This document shows positions 11,049 to 17,968 of a DNA stretch of 38,509 nt, one piece after another. A program made the translations under genes and the position numbers. The DNA lies in contig JALSKA010000246.1 of assembly GCA_026989095.1 (NCBI GenBank), positions 1 through 38,509 on the forward strand. The letters are read 5' to 3'. This DNA is from Ardenticatenaceae bacterium (GTDB lineage: Bacteria > Chloroflexota > Anaerolineae > Ardenticatenales > Ardenticatenaceae). Below the pieces are notes generated by a model. It was not told where the DNA came from and ran no database searches. It was given only the letters and a program-made list of their open reading frames with translations. Within the stretch, counting starts at the first letter, position 1. Every line of letters starts with the position of its first letter.

Positions 11049-12917
11049 TCAGGGCAGGATGCCCACGGTGACCGTCACGCTCTCCAGGGGGCCGCCAGCC
11101 CAGACCCATGTGCTGCCACTCCATGCCCACTTGCCAGTGCCGGCCCAGACCCATGTGTCACCAGCCCAGACCCATGTGCCACCAGCCCACACCCATGTGC
11201 TGCCAGCCCAGACCCATGTGCCACCAGCCCACACCCATGTGTCACCAGCCCACACCCACTTGCCACCAGCCCAGACCCATGTGTCACCAGCCCACACCCA
11301 TGTACTTCCATCCCACACGAAGTAATTCTCCGGCAGGGGCGGGGCGTCGCTGATGTAGAAGAGGCCGGCGTCCTGGTCGTACTCGGTGTAGCCCTCGTAG
11401 TGGGTGCCGGAGGCGGTCACGTCCAGGTCGGCGTTGATGTCCAGGCCGTTGTTGGCCGAGCGGCGTTCCACGTCGGCGAAGACGGCGTCCCACGCTTGGA
11501 CTTTGCCGGCGCCCTGCTCCCAGATGGTGTAGATGGCGCGGTTGCCCGTCTCATCGACGGCCAGGGCAGCCGTGTCCTGGAGGCGGGCCTTCACCTCGTC
11601 GTTGGTCAGGTCGGGGTTCTGCTCCAACATGAGGGCCACCAGGCCGGAGACCTGGGCGGCGGCCATCGAGGTGCCGCTGAGCTGGAAGTACCCGATCTTC
11701 TCGCGGCCCCAGCGGACCACGGGCACGTCGTCATCGTCGTCGTCATCGTGGCCCTCACCATCATCATCGTCGCCGTCGTCATCGTTGCCCAAGAAGCGCT
11801 GGGCCAACGCCGACTTCATGGGCATGGGGCCGGTGATCTTCCAGCCGGGGGCCAGCACGTCGGGCTTCACGAAGCGGGACTCCGTCGGGCCACGGGCGGA
11901 GAAGTCGGCCAACTCGTCGGCGCCCGAGTCGGTGAAGCGCGCTTCCTTGTACGCGCCCACGGTGATCACGTAGGGCACGTTGCCGGGCACGCCCACGCTG
12001 GCCGGCGTGGGCCCGTCGTTGCCGGCGGCCACGACGACCACCAGCCCGGCCTGCCACGCGCGCATCACCGCCTGGCCCAAGGGGTCAACCCAGTAGGGCA
12101 CTTCGACGGGCGCGTAGAGGGAGAGGTTGAGCACGTCGATGCCGTAGACATCGCGGATGCTCACGATCCAATCGATGGCCGCGATCACGTCCGCGTAGGT
12201 GCCGCTCCCGTCCGCGCCGAGGGCACGGGCCACCACCAAGTTCACGCCCGGCGCCACGCCGGCGTAGACCGTGCCACCATCCTCCTCTTCAGCCGGGGTG
12301 CTGTCGGCGATGATGCCGAGCACGTGCGTGCCGTGGCCGAAGGGGTCCTGGCTCTTCTTGGCGTTGGGGTCGATGAAGTCCTTGTAGAGCACGAACCGGC
12401 CCGTGCGGCGGTCCTTGTAGAAGAGGCTGCCGTCCTGGGGCGCGCCGGCAGGCCGCCCGCCCCGGCCGCGCTTGAGCTTGGGGGTAAAGGGCATGCCCGT
12501 GTCCACCAAGGCCACGGTCACCCCACGGCCGGTGATGCCTTGCTCGTGGATTTCGTTCACCCCGGCAGCGGCAGACGCATAGTGGCCTTCGGGCAGCGTG
12601 CGCCGCGCGCGGCGGTCGGGCTGGGAGGTCACCTGCACCTTGCGGTTGGGCCACACGGCGCGTACAGCCGGATCGCGGCGGAGGCGCGTCACCGTGTCGG
12701 CGGTCACGCGAGCGGCCACGCTGTCGATGATGGAGAGAGGGCGGAGAACAGTGCCGCCGTAGGCAGCAACCAATTGGGCGGCCGCCTCGCTGCTCTGCGC
12801 CTGCACGATGACCTCGACGGGGGATGTGGCGACTGGCGAGGAGAAAGTAATGCCCAGGAGAACGGCGAGGAAGAGAACCAGGGTTAGCCACCGAAAAGCA
12901 CGTCTGTGATGGGACAT
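11049..12917 (-). CDS. Secreted subtilisin-like (S8) serine peptidase with C-terminal WVWAG repeats
   Basis: A 622-residue protein starting at ATG 12917 with GGAGG upstream. A basic N-terminus and hydrophobic stretch (10-30) form a signal peptide; an inhibitor-like prodomain (about 35-100) precedes the catalytic domain. Catalytic residues are D139 (ALVDTGMP), H195 (GHGTHVLG), oxyanion N300 (AAGNDGP) and S417 (SGTSMAAA). An Asp-rich insertion (378-397) just before the serine motif may bind calcium. After the catalytic domain the tail ends in ten short repeats, mostly (D/G/S)TWVWAG. There is no obvious transmembrane anchor or sorting signal, so the repeats may mediate cell-surface or substrate attachment. 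Upstream are a c-di-GMP riboswitch and terminator, so expression is probably linked to the motile/sessile switch. Function beyond peptidase is inferred. Confidence 0.94.
   Translation of the reverse strand: MSHHRRAFRWLTLVLFLAVLLGITFSSPVATSPVEVIVQAQSSEAAAQLVAAYGGTVLRPLSIIDSVAARVTADTVTRLRRDPAVRAVWPNRKVQVTSQPDRRARRTLPEGHYASAAAGVNEIHEQGITGRGVTVALVDTGMPFTPKLKRGRGGRPAGAPQDGSLFYKDRRTGRFVLYKDFIDPNAKKSQDPFGHGTHVLGIIADSTPAEEEDGGTVYAGVAPGVNLVVARALGADGSGTYADVIAAIDWIVSIRDVYGIDVLNLSLYAPVEVPYWVDPLGQAVMRAWQAGLVVVVAAGNDGPTPASVGVPGNVPYVITVGAYKEARFTDSGADELADFSARGPTESRFVKPDVLAPGWKITGPMPMKSALAQRFLGNDDDGDDDDGEGHDDDDDDDVPVVRWGREKIGYFQLSGTSMAAAQVSGLVALMLEQNPDLTNDEVKARLQDTAALAVDETGNRAIYTIWEQGAGKVQAWDAVFADVERRSANNGLDINADLDVTASGTHYEGYTEYDQDAGLFYISDAPPLPENYFVWDGSTWVWAGDTWVWAGGKWVWAGDTWVWAGGTWVWAGSTWVWAGGTWVWAGDTWVWAGTGKWAWSGSTWVWAGGPLESVTVTVGILP
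11094..11306 (-). repeat. Ten tandem 21-bp units encoding WVWAG heptapeptides
   Basis: Nine 21-bp units and one 24-bp unit (11115-11138) encode heptads such as DTWVWAG, GTWVWAG, STWVWAG, GKWVWAG and the variant TGKWAWSG. The DNA units are very similar, mainly alternating CAGACCCATGT and CACACCCATGT on the plus strand, which suggests recent expansion by slippage or unequal crossing over. The array ends about 14 residues before the C-terminus. Confidence 0.95.
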
Positions 12918-12967
12918 TGCTCCACCCTCCTCTGTGTTGAACGGTTGATCGTCGGCGAGGGTGACAC

Positions 12968-12981
12968 TTTCAACGTTGAAA
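12968..12981. promoter_or_regulatory. 14-bp palindrome upstream of the S8 peptidase
   Basis: TTTCAACGTTGAAA is a perfect palindrome about 51 nt upstream of the peptidase start, after the riboswitch terminator. It could be an operator or a small leader hairpin. No regulator can be assigned. Confidence 0.3.
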
Positions 12982-13084
12982 AGGCCACCCCGATACCCCT
13001 GTTATGATGGTTTTTGTGACGTGCATTGATACCTTGGTGTGACAGCAGTCCGGTGAAGTGTCAGGTGAGGGGATACCGGTCCAC

Positions 13085-13117
13085 AAAAAAACTGTGCCCG
13101 GCGCGCCGGGCACAGTT
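13085..13117 (-). terminator. Intrinsic terminator, probable expression platform of the riboswitch
   Basis: A perfect 28-nt palindrome (13-nt arms at 13090-13102 and 13105-13117) is followed on the minus strand by seven T (13091-13085). It lies 40 nt after the riboswitch aptamer and before the S8 peptidase. Its first arm contains GCCCGGC, complementary to GCCGGGC in the 3' part of the aptamer (13177-13171). Aptamer folding and an antiterminator would therefore exclude each other, predicting that ligand binding lets the terminator form. Confidence 0.85.
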
Positions 13118-13154
13118 CACGATCCGAAGCCTGTCTGCGTGCAAACAACAAACA

Positions 13155-13262
13155 GCGGATCCCTTCGGCAGCCCGGCCGCCCTAGCGTGTGTGACACACG
13201 CCGTAGGCCCTCGGCTTTGCGCACCTGCCTTTCGACAGGATTGCCCTTTCGGAAGATCCGTC
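13155..13262 (-). ncRNA. c-di-GMP-I (GEMM) riboswitch
   Basis: On the minus strand the aptamer shows every hallmark of the class. P1 is formed by GGATC (13259-13255) with GATCC, plus a UUC/GAA extension. Then comes AGGGCAAUCC, a hairpin CCUGUC-GAAA-GGCAGG with the GNRA tetraloop, and the GCGCAAAGCC junction. GGCCUA, a perfect GCGUGUG-UCA-CACACGC hairpin and UAGGGC make the tetraloop-receptor arm, followed by GCCGGGCUGCC. The base equivalent to position 20 of the Vibrio Vc2 aptamer is G, favouring c-di-GMP over cyclic GMP-AMP. It sits about 240 nt upstream of the S8 peptidase start with a terminator between, so it should control transcription of that gene. Confidence 0.92.
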
Positions 13263-13283
13263 TTTCAAGATATATGGACTTCA

Positions 13284-13312
13284 ATTGTAGGGTAACACAC
13301 CCCGGGGAAAAA
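13284..13312 (-). promoter_or_regulatory. Possible promoter of the riboswitch transcript
   Basis: TACAAT (13289-13284) on the minus strand is a good -10, about 20 nt before the aptamer. The -35 at 17-nt spacing (TTTTTC, 13312-13307) is poor. Bases 13290-13366, after znuB, contain no gene. Confidence 0.35.
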
Positions 13313-13366
13313 GTGCATAGTACGTTGGGGCTAAGGGGATGGGGCCAAAGTACTGTGGCACCCCTT

Positions 13367-14188
13367 TCACGCCGCGCGGGCGCGCAGCCCTCGCCAGGCC
13401 AAGGCCAGGCCAAAGCCCGCGGCCTGGACGAGCACGATGGTGGCCCCCGAGGCGGCGTCGGCGTAGAAGCTGACCAACATCCCCAGCGCCCCGGTGCCGG
13501 CGCCGATCAGGGCCGAGAGGAGCATCAGGCGGTCGAAGGCGTCGGTGAGCAGTCTGGCCGTGATGGCCGGAATGACCAGGGCGGCCGCGATGAGGGTCAC
13601 GCCGAGAATCTGGAGGGAGGCGATCAGCGTGGCCGCCAGCAGGAGGGCGAAGAGGGTCTCCACCCACGTCGTGCGCACCCCGTAGACGTGCGCGGTTTCG
13701 GCGTCGAAGGTGGTGAAGAGCAGGTGTTTGTAGAAGGCCAGGATCATCAGCGTCACCAACACGGTCACCCCGGCGACCACCACCACGTCTTGGGGGGAAA
13801 CCCCCAGCACGTTGCCGAAGAGGGCGGCGTCGAAGGAACGGGTGAAACGGCGGTATCGACTAATGATGGCCACCCCCACGGCGAAGCTGGCCGTAGTGAC
13901 GACGCCAATCACCGCGTCGGCCTTGATGGTCGTTCGGCGTGCCATCTCGTTGATGAGCACCGCGGCCAGAAAGCCCCACAGGCCGGCGCCCACGTAGAAG
14001 TTCCACTGCATCATGAAGGCCACGACGGCACCGCCGAAGATGGCGTGGGCCAGGCCGTGGCCGATGTAGCTCATGCCGCGCAGCACGATGAAGACGCCGA
14101 GCAGCCCGCAGAGCCCGCCGGCCAAGGTGGCCGCCAGGAACCCGTTGCGGAAGAACTCGAAGGCGAAGGGACGCCACAGTTCTGTCAT
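13367..14188 (-). CDS. znuB: Zinc ABC transporter permease (ZnuB-like)
   Basis: A 273-residue integral membrane protein of the ABC-3 metal permease family with about eight hydrophobic helices. Family features include the early RNGFLAATLAGGLCGLLGVF helix, the GMSYIGHGLAHAIFGG segment and IGVVTTASFAVGV. It forms the channel through which metal delivered by ZnuA is pumped by ZnuC. Its ATG overlaps the ZnuC stop (ATGA), so it is translationally coupled. It is the last gene of the zinc operon. No separate strong terminator is visible between it and the riboswitch promoter, so some read-through into the riboswitch region is possible. Confidence 0.92.
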   Translation of the reverse strand: MTELWRPFAFEFFRNGFLAATLAGGLCGLLGVFIVLRGMSYIGHGLAHAIFGGAVVAFMMQWNFYVGAGLWGFLAAVLINEMARRTTIKADAVIGVVTTASFAVGVAIISRYRRFTRSFDAALFGNVLGVSPQDVVVVAGVTVLVTLMILAFYKHLLFTTFDAETAHVYGVRTTWVETLFALLLAATLIASLQILGVTLIAAALVIPAITARLLTDAFDRLMLLSALIGAGTGALGMLVSFYADAASGATIVLVQAAGFGLALAWRGLRARAA

Positions 14189-15000
14189 GGGGGCACCTTG
14201 TCCGCCAGCAGATCGTGGTACGAGTGGCCGTGGGGCTTCTGGTAGACCAGTCTCAGCCCGTTGTGGTGGACGACCACCATGTCAGCCCGGTACGTGCGGT
14301 TGAGGATCTCCTCCACCAGCACCTGTTCGGGTGGCCCTTGGGCCACCAGCTCCCCGTTGAGGCAGAACATCCAGGGCACGTGGGCAGCAGCCGTGTTCAA
14401 GTCGTGGGTGGAGATGAGAATCGTCTTGCCCTGGCGGTTGAGCTCGGCCAGCAGGTGCAACACCTGTTCGGCCGTGTGCATGTCCACGCCGGAGGTGGGC
14501 TCGTCCAGAATGAGCAGTTCGGGGTCGGCCATGAGGGCGCGGGCGAGGAAGACTCGCTGCTGCTGCCCGCCCGAGAGCTCCCGAATGTGACGCCCCCGCA
14601 AGTGGGCGATGCCGAGCTGTTCGAGGAGCTCGACCATGCGCTCGTGGTCCTGCCGGCGGTACCACGGCCAGTAGGGCGCATGTCGGAGGCGCCCCATGAG
14701 CACCACCTGCTCGACGGTGACCGGGAACGTCCAATCGATGGCGTTGAGCTGGGGCACGTATCCCACGGGCATGGTTGGCCGGCCCTCCACCGGCTGGCCG
14801 CCGACCAGCACGCGGCCGCGTGTGGGCCGCAGCAGGCCGAGGAGCAAGCGCAGGAGAGTAGTCTTCCCGGCGCCGCTGGGGCCCACGAGGGCAGCGAACT
14901 GCCCCGGCCGGAGCTCGAGGGAGATGGCCCGCAGCACGGGCCTTTTGCCATAGCCGAACCACACATTTTCCAAGTGGACGAGCGGCGCGTGCCGGCTCAC
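14185..15000 (-). CDS. znuC: Zinc ABC transporter ATP-binding protein (ZnuC-like)
   Basis: A 271-residue ABC ATPase starting at GTG 15000 with GGAGG upstream. It shows Walker A GPSGAGKTT, Q-loop VPQLNAID, signature LSGGQQQRV, Walker B LLILDEPTSGVD and the switch His in ISTHDLN. It powers metal import through ZnuB, and its place between znuA and znuB fixes the assignment. It begins 12 nt after the znuA stop and overlaps znuB by 4 nt. Confidence 0.93.
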   Translation of the reverse strand: MSRHAPLVHLENVWFGYGKRPVLRAISLELRPGQFAALVGPSGAGKTTLLRLLLGLLRPTRGRVLVGGQPVEGRPTMPVGYVPQLNAIDWTFPVTVEQVVLMGRLRHAPYWPWYRRQDHERMVELLEQLGIAHLRGRHIRELSGGQQQRVFLARALMADPELLILDEPTSGVDMHTAEQVLHLLAELNRQGKTILISTHDLNTAAAHVPWMFCLNGELVAQGPPEQVLVEEILNRTYRADMVVVHHNGLRLVYQKPHGHSYHDLLADKVPP

Positions 15001-15012
15001 TGTTCGCCTCCT

Positions 15013-16023
15013 TCAGCGCCCGTAGCGCACGTTGGTGTCCGGCCCGGGCACATTGCTCGCGTCGAAGTCGGCAATGAGACTCGGGTCTCCGCCCAAGGAC
15101 TCGGCCATGATGCGCAGGTTCTCGACCATGAGGCCAAAGTAGGAGTGAAGCGGGTCGCCGGCCTCGCCGGGCAGGTCGTCGTCCCGCAGGTCGTCCACGT
15201 AGCGGGCGCCTGTCTCCCGGGCGATCTGCTCCAGCACCGTGGAGGGGAAGACCTCGGAGCCGAAGATGGCCGGCACGCCCGTGGAGCGAATCTGCTCGAT
15301 GAGCTTGGCTACCTCTTGGGCCGAGGGCTCCGAGAAGTCGGCCGGCTGGATGGCACCAATGACCTCCATGCCGTAGCGGGGTGCAAAGTAGGCCCACGAG
15401 TCGTGGTAGGTGAGCAGCTTGCGGTTGCCGGGCGGGATGCTCTCCACCGTGCGGCGGATGCGCTCGTCAAGCTCTTGGATGCGCGCCTCGAAGGCCGCGT
15501 AGTTGGCCCGGTAGGTCTCCGCGTTGGCCGGGTCCCGTTCGATCAGGGCGTCGCGCGCCAGCTCGGCGTACCGCAGGGCGTAGATGGGGTTGAGCCACAG
15601 GTGGGGGTTGGGGTCGCCGGCCTCGCGCGGAAAGGAAAAGTCGTACACGTATTGGTCGGGCGTGATCGTCTGCTCGCCGAGCAACAGCATTTCCGCGTCC
15701 TCCCGCTTGTTCTTCTCGGCCAGCCGGAGGGCCGGCAGTTCCAGGTTGAGGCCGTTGAGGACGATGAGATCGGCTTGGGCGATCCGGCTCACGTCCGAAG
15801 GGCTGGGCTCGAAGGTGTGAGAGTCCACTCCCTCGGGAATAATGCCCACCACCTCGATGGCCTGCCCGCCCACGTTGTAGACAATGTTGGTGATGGGCGA
15901 GACCGTGGTGACCACGAGGAGCCGTTGGTTCGCCGGGCTGCCGGGCTCCCCAGAACCGCCACACCCGGCGGCGATGAGTGCGAGGGCCAACGCGGTGAAA
16001 ACGAGCACTGTTTTATGCCTCAT
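15013..16023 (-). CDS. znuA: Zinc-binding lipoprotein of ABC transporter (ZnuA/TroA-like)
   Basis: A 336-residue solute-binding protein of cluster A-I. The signal peptide ends in a lipobox (LIAAGC, lipid-attached C21). The predicted metal ligands are H69 (DSHTFEP), H141 (NPHLWLNP), H207 (TYHDSWAYF) and an Asp near 281-283 (LRDDDL). A His rather than Glu at the third position favours zinc over manganese, as in TroA/ZnuA versus PsaA. It lacks the His-rich loop seen in some ZnuA proteins. The start at ATG 16023 has GGAGAG upstream and overlaps the regulator gene by 11 nt. The metal choice is inferred from ligands and the neighbouring Fur-family gene. Confidence 0.92.
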   Translation of the reverse strand: MRHKTVLVFTALALALIAAGCGGSGEPGSPANQRLLVVTTVSPITNIVYNVGGQAIEVVGIIPEGVDSHTFEPSPSDVSRIAQADLIVLNGLNLELPALRLAEKNKREDAEMLLLGEQTITPDQYVYDFSFPREAGDPNPHLWLNPIYALRYAELARDALIERDPANAETYRANYAAFEARIQELDERIRRTVESIPPGNRKLLTYHDSWAYFAPRYGMEVIGAIQPADFSEPSAQEVAKLIEQIRSTGVPAIFGSEVFPSTVLEQIARETGARYVDDLRDDDLPGEAGDPLHSYFGLMVENLRIMAESLGGDPSLIADFDASNVPGPDTNVRYGR

Positions 16024-16456
16024 GACTTCTCTCCTGTGCGTGGCATTCGGCGCAAAGGCCGTGAATGGCCAAGTGGGTTTCGTCGGGCGTGAAGCCGTGA
16101 GCGGCCACGATCTCCCGCAGGACTGTGCTCAGGGGTTCGGCCGGGACGGCCTCCACGCGGCCACAGCGCAAGCAGACGAGGTGGTGGTGGGGCTCGGCCG
16201 TGGCCACTTCATATTCGTTCGGGCGGTTGGGGGCGCTGAAGCGCCGGATGAGCCCCAAGGAGACGAGCAGCTCCAAGGTGCGGTAGACCGTCGAGAGGTC
16301 CACGTAAGGGGAGCTCTTTTGCACGTAGGCCAAGACTTGTTCGGCAGTTACGTGTCCGCCCAAGTGGTACACGGCCTCCAAGATGAAAAGCCGCTGGGGC
16401 GTGAGGCGATATCCGGCCGAGCGAATGACTTCCGACGCCTGGTGGTAGCAACTCAC
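16013..16456 (-). CDS. zur: Fur-family metal-dependent repressor, probably Zur
   Basis: A 147-residue Fur-family protein. The winged-helix half (about 1-82) has AGYRLTPQR and the recognition region STVYRTLELL. The dimerisation half has the HHHLVCLRCG metal motif and two CxxC pairs (C95/C98 and C135/C138) for structural zinc. I start at GTG 16456, where AGGAGG lies 6 nt upstream; longer in-frame starts run through the leader hairpin and add basic low-complexity sequence. As the first gene of an operon with a zinc-type ABC transporter it is most likely Zur, but Fur or Mur cannot be excluded. It probably represses its own operon through the palindrome at 16578-16591. Confidence 0.85.
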   Translation of the reverse strand: MSCYHQASEVIRSAGYRLTPQRLFILEAVYHLGGHVTAEQVLAYVQKSSPYVDLSTVYRTLELLVSLGLIRRFSAPNRPNEYEVATAEPHHHLVCLRCGRVEAVPAEPLSTVLREIVAAHGFTPDETHLAIHGLCAECHAQERSHEA

Positions 16457-16515
16457 GGGGTGCCTCCTGGAACCGAAATTCGCGCGGAAGGCGGGCTGGG
16501 GAAACACGCCCTTGT

Positions 16516-16552
16516 GTCCCCGGCCCCGACCACGTTTCCGACGTGGCCGGGG
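16516..16552 (-). other. Leader hairpin of the zinc operon
   Basis: CCACGT and ACGTGG (loop TTCCG), extended after a bulge by CCGGCC-type pairs, form a stable stem in the 5' leader of the zur transcript, just after the likely start site. It has no T-tract. It may stabilise the mRNA; a regulatory role is unproven. Confidence 0.35.
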
Positions 16553-16554
16553 GA

Positions 16555-16582
16555 AGTGTATCACAAGACCTTGTATGTGCAA
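16555..16582 (-). promoter_or_regulatory. Promoter of the zur-znuACB operon
   Basis: On the minus strand, TTGCAC (16582-16577) is followed after 16 nt by TACACT (16560-16555). The -35 lies inside the palindromic operator candidate, so repressor binding would block polymerase. The leader to GTG 16456 is about 90 nt. Confidence 0.5.
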
Positions 16583-16591
16583 ATATTTGCA
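16578..16591. promoter_or_regulatory. Candidate Zur/Fur operator palindrome
   Basis: TGCAAATATTTGCA is a perfect 14-bp palindrome and AT-rich in GC-rich surroundings. It resembles the TGAAAAT-type half-sites of actinobacterial Zur boxes and overlaps the -35 of the zinc operon promoter. Confidence 0.55.
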
Positions 16592-16669
16592 GTTCCAAGC
16601 CTGTGCATGAGACGGGTTGCTCCGTTAGGGGGATGCACGTTGGGCCGCCTAAGGGCGGAGCCTGCGAAT

Positions 16670-16698
16670 TTGCACGCCACACCACATTGATATACACT
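16670..16698 (+). promoter_or_regulatory. Promoter for the enoyl-CoA hydratase-like gene
   Basis: TTGCAC (16670-16675), a 17-nt spacer and TACACT (16693-16698) on the plus strand, the same hexamers as the divergent zinc operon promoter about 80 bp away. The leader to ATG 16908 would be about 200 nt and contains an 8-bp hairpin, GGAAGAGG/CCTCTTCC (16803-16832), of unknown role. Confidence 0.4.
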
Positions 16699-16907
16699 CT
16701 GTACACTGATGAGGGGGGCAGCCGTTTTTCTTTGTCCGGTACATGTGATACATTTCACGAGTTTGCCTAGTCGGTCGTGCCTTTGGCCTGTGAGAGCGGA
16801 CGGGAAGAGGCGCGTGTGCCCGGCCCTCTTCCTGTTGCCGGTGTGATGTGAACAGGCAGGATTCGGAACGGCTCCCCAAACTCATCATGTCGAGGAGGAA
16901 ACAATCC

Positions 16908-17837
16908 ATGCAGACCTACACGGAGATCGTCTTCGACCGGACGTGGCACGACCACACGGCCCTCTTGGCCATCAACCGCCCCCACGAGTACAACTCCTAC
17001 ACGCTGACCACCCTGCGCGAGATGGTGAGCGCCATCGAGGAAGCCATGTGGGACGATGACATTCAGTTCATCGTGCTCACCGGCGTGGGGGACAAGGCGT
17101 TCTGCACGGGTGGCAACGTCCACGAGTACGCCGAGGAGTACACGCGCAAGTCCTCCGACTTTTGGAAGTGGGGGGAGATCTACGGGCGCGTCTTCGACAT
17201 GATCATGCACTGCGGCAAGCCGGTGATTGCCCGGGTAAACGGCGCGGTGGCCGGAGGTGGTTTCGAGTTCGTGGCGGCCTGTGACTTGGCCATCGCCAGC
17301 GACAACGCCCGCTTCATCTCCCCGGGGCCCCGCGTGGGCATGACCTCCGTCGGCGGCCTGTCCCAGTGGCTGCCGCTCCACATCGGCGTGAAGCGCACGG
17401 CCGAGATTGTCATGCTGAGCACCGAGATCGACGCCCAAACAGCCCTCGAGTGGGGCGTAGTGAACGCCGTCGTCCCGCCCGACGAGCTCGACGACAAAGT
17501 CCGCGAGTTCCTGGACCGCATGTTGAGCCTGTCGCCCTCCAGCCTCTGGTATTTCAAAGTCCACCTCAACTGGTGGCGCGATCTCATCTGGCGCCTCACG
17601 TGGGAGCACGCTAAGGCGTGGTTTTCCCTCAACATCGGCGGGGTGGAGCCGAGCGAGGGGCTGTGGGCCTTCAAGGAGCGCCGGCCCGCCCGCATGAAGG
17701 AGATTCGCGACCGCATTGGCGAGGGCATGGACCCCCGCTTTCCCTTCGGTCCTCTCATGAAGCGCTGCGGGGTGTGCGGCACCGAGTTCTTGCCCGAGAA
17801 TTCCAAGTTCTGCTTGCACTGCGGCGCGGCGCTGTGA
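16908..17837 (+). CDS. Enoyl-CoA hydratase/isomerase family protein with C-terminal zinc ribbon
   Basis: A 309-residue protein starting at ATG 16908 behind GAGGAGG (16892-16898). Residues 1-260 have the crotonase fold: oxyanion-hole segment AFCTGGNVHEYAEEY and the second glycine motif AVAGGGFEFVAACDLAI with the first catalytic Glu. The second usual Glu is replaced (SPGPRVGMTSVGG). The TGGNxxEYAEEY wording recalls 6-oxocyclohexenecarbonyl-CoA hydratase (BamA/Oah) and related ring-cleaving enzymes, but the exact substrate is unknown. The last 30 residues form a zinc ribbon (CGVCGTEF...CLHCGAAL), unusual for this family and possibly a protein-docking module. No benzoate or menaquinone genes are adjacent. 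Confidence 0.85.
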   Translation: MQTYTEIVFDRTWHDHTALLAINRPHEYNSYTLTTLREMVSAIEEAMWDDDIQFIVLTGVGDKAFCTGGNVHEYAEEYTRKSSDFWKWGEIYGRVFDMIMHCGKPVIARVNGAVAGGGFEFVAACDLAIASDNARFISPGPRVGMTSVGGLSQWLPLHIGVKRTAEIVMLSTEIDAQTALEWGVVNAVVPPDELDDKVREFLDRMLSLSPSSLWYFKVHLNWWRDLIWRLTWEHAKAWFSLNIGGVEPSEGLWAFKERRPARMKEIRDRIGEGMDPRFPFGPLMKRCGVCGTEFLPENSKFCLHCGAAL

Positions 17838-17868
17838 GGTGATGAAGATACAAGGTGGGCGTCAACGC

Positions 17869-17891
17869 AGGGCGGCCTTTCAGGCCGCCCT
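17869..17891 (+). terminator. Hairpin after the crotonase-like gene, possible terminator
   Basis: AGGGCGGCC (17869-17877) and GGCCGCCCT (17883-17891) form a perfect 9-bp stem with loop TTTCA, 31 nt after the stop. No T-run follows, so termination may be weak or Rho-assisted. Confidence 0.4.
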
Positions 17892-17968
17892 CAACGTTCT
17901 CCTGGGGCGAGGCGATCTCAGGTTCGGCAATGCCCTCGTCCCGGTGAAGGACAAGAGGGGGAGGCATC

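Noticed and set aside
11094-11306. CRISPR array or structural repeat RNA
   Set aside because: The 21-bp units are contiguous with no spacers and encode an in-frame heptad at the end of a secreted protease.
11720-11790. Trinucleotide repeat (CATCGTCGT-like) as a microsatellite element
   Set aside because: It is explained by the Asp-rich insertion of the S8 peptidase in frame; Asp codons GAC/GAT alternate without strict periodicity.
10896-12887. Plus-strand 663-codon frame across the S8 peptidase
   Set aside because: It runs through the terminator and antisense to the catalytic motifs; the Thr/His/Pro repeats are just the reverse of the WVWAG array.
13026-13295. Small plus-strand gene of 89 codons
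   Set aside because: It lies entirely over the riboswitch and its terminator, and the product is Cys/Ser/Arg-rich without a ribosome site.
14215-16092. Plus-strand 625-codon frame opposite znuC and znuA
   Set aside because: Antisense to two well-defined transporter genes; His/Gly/Val-rich shadow product.
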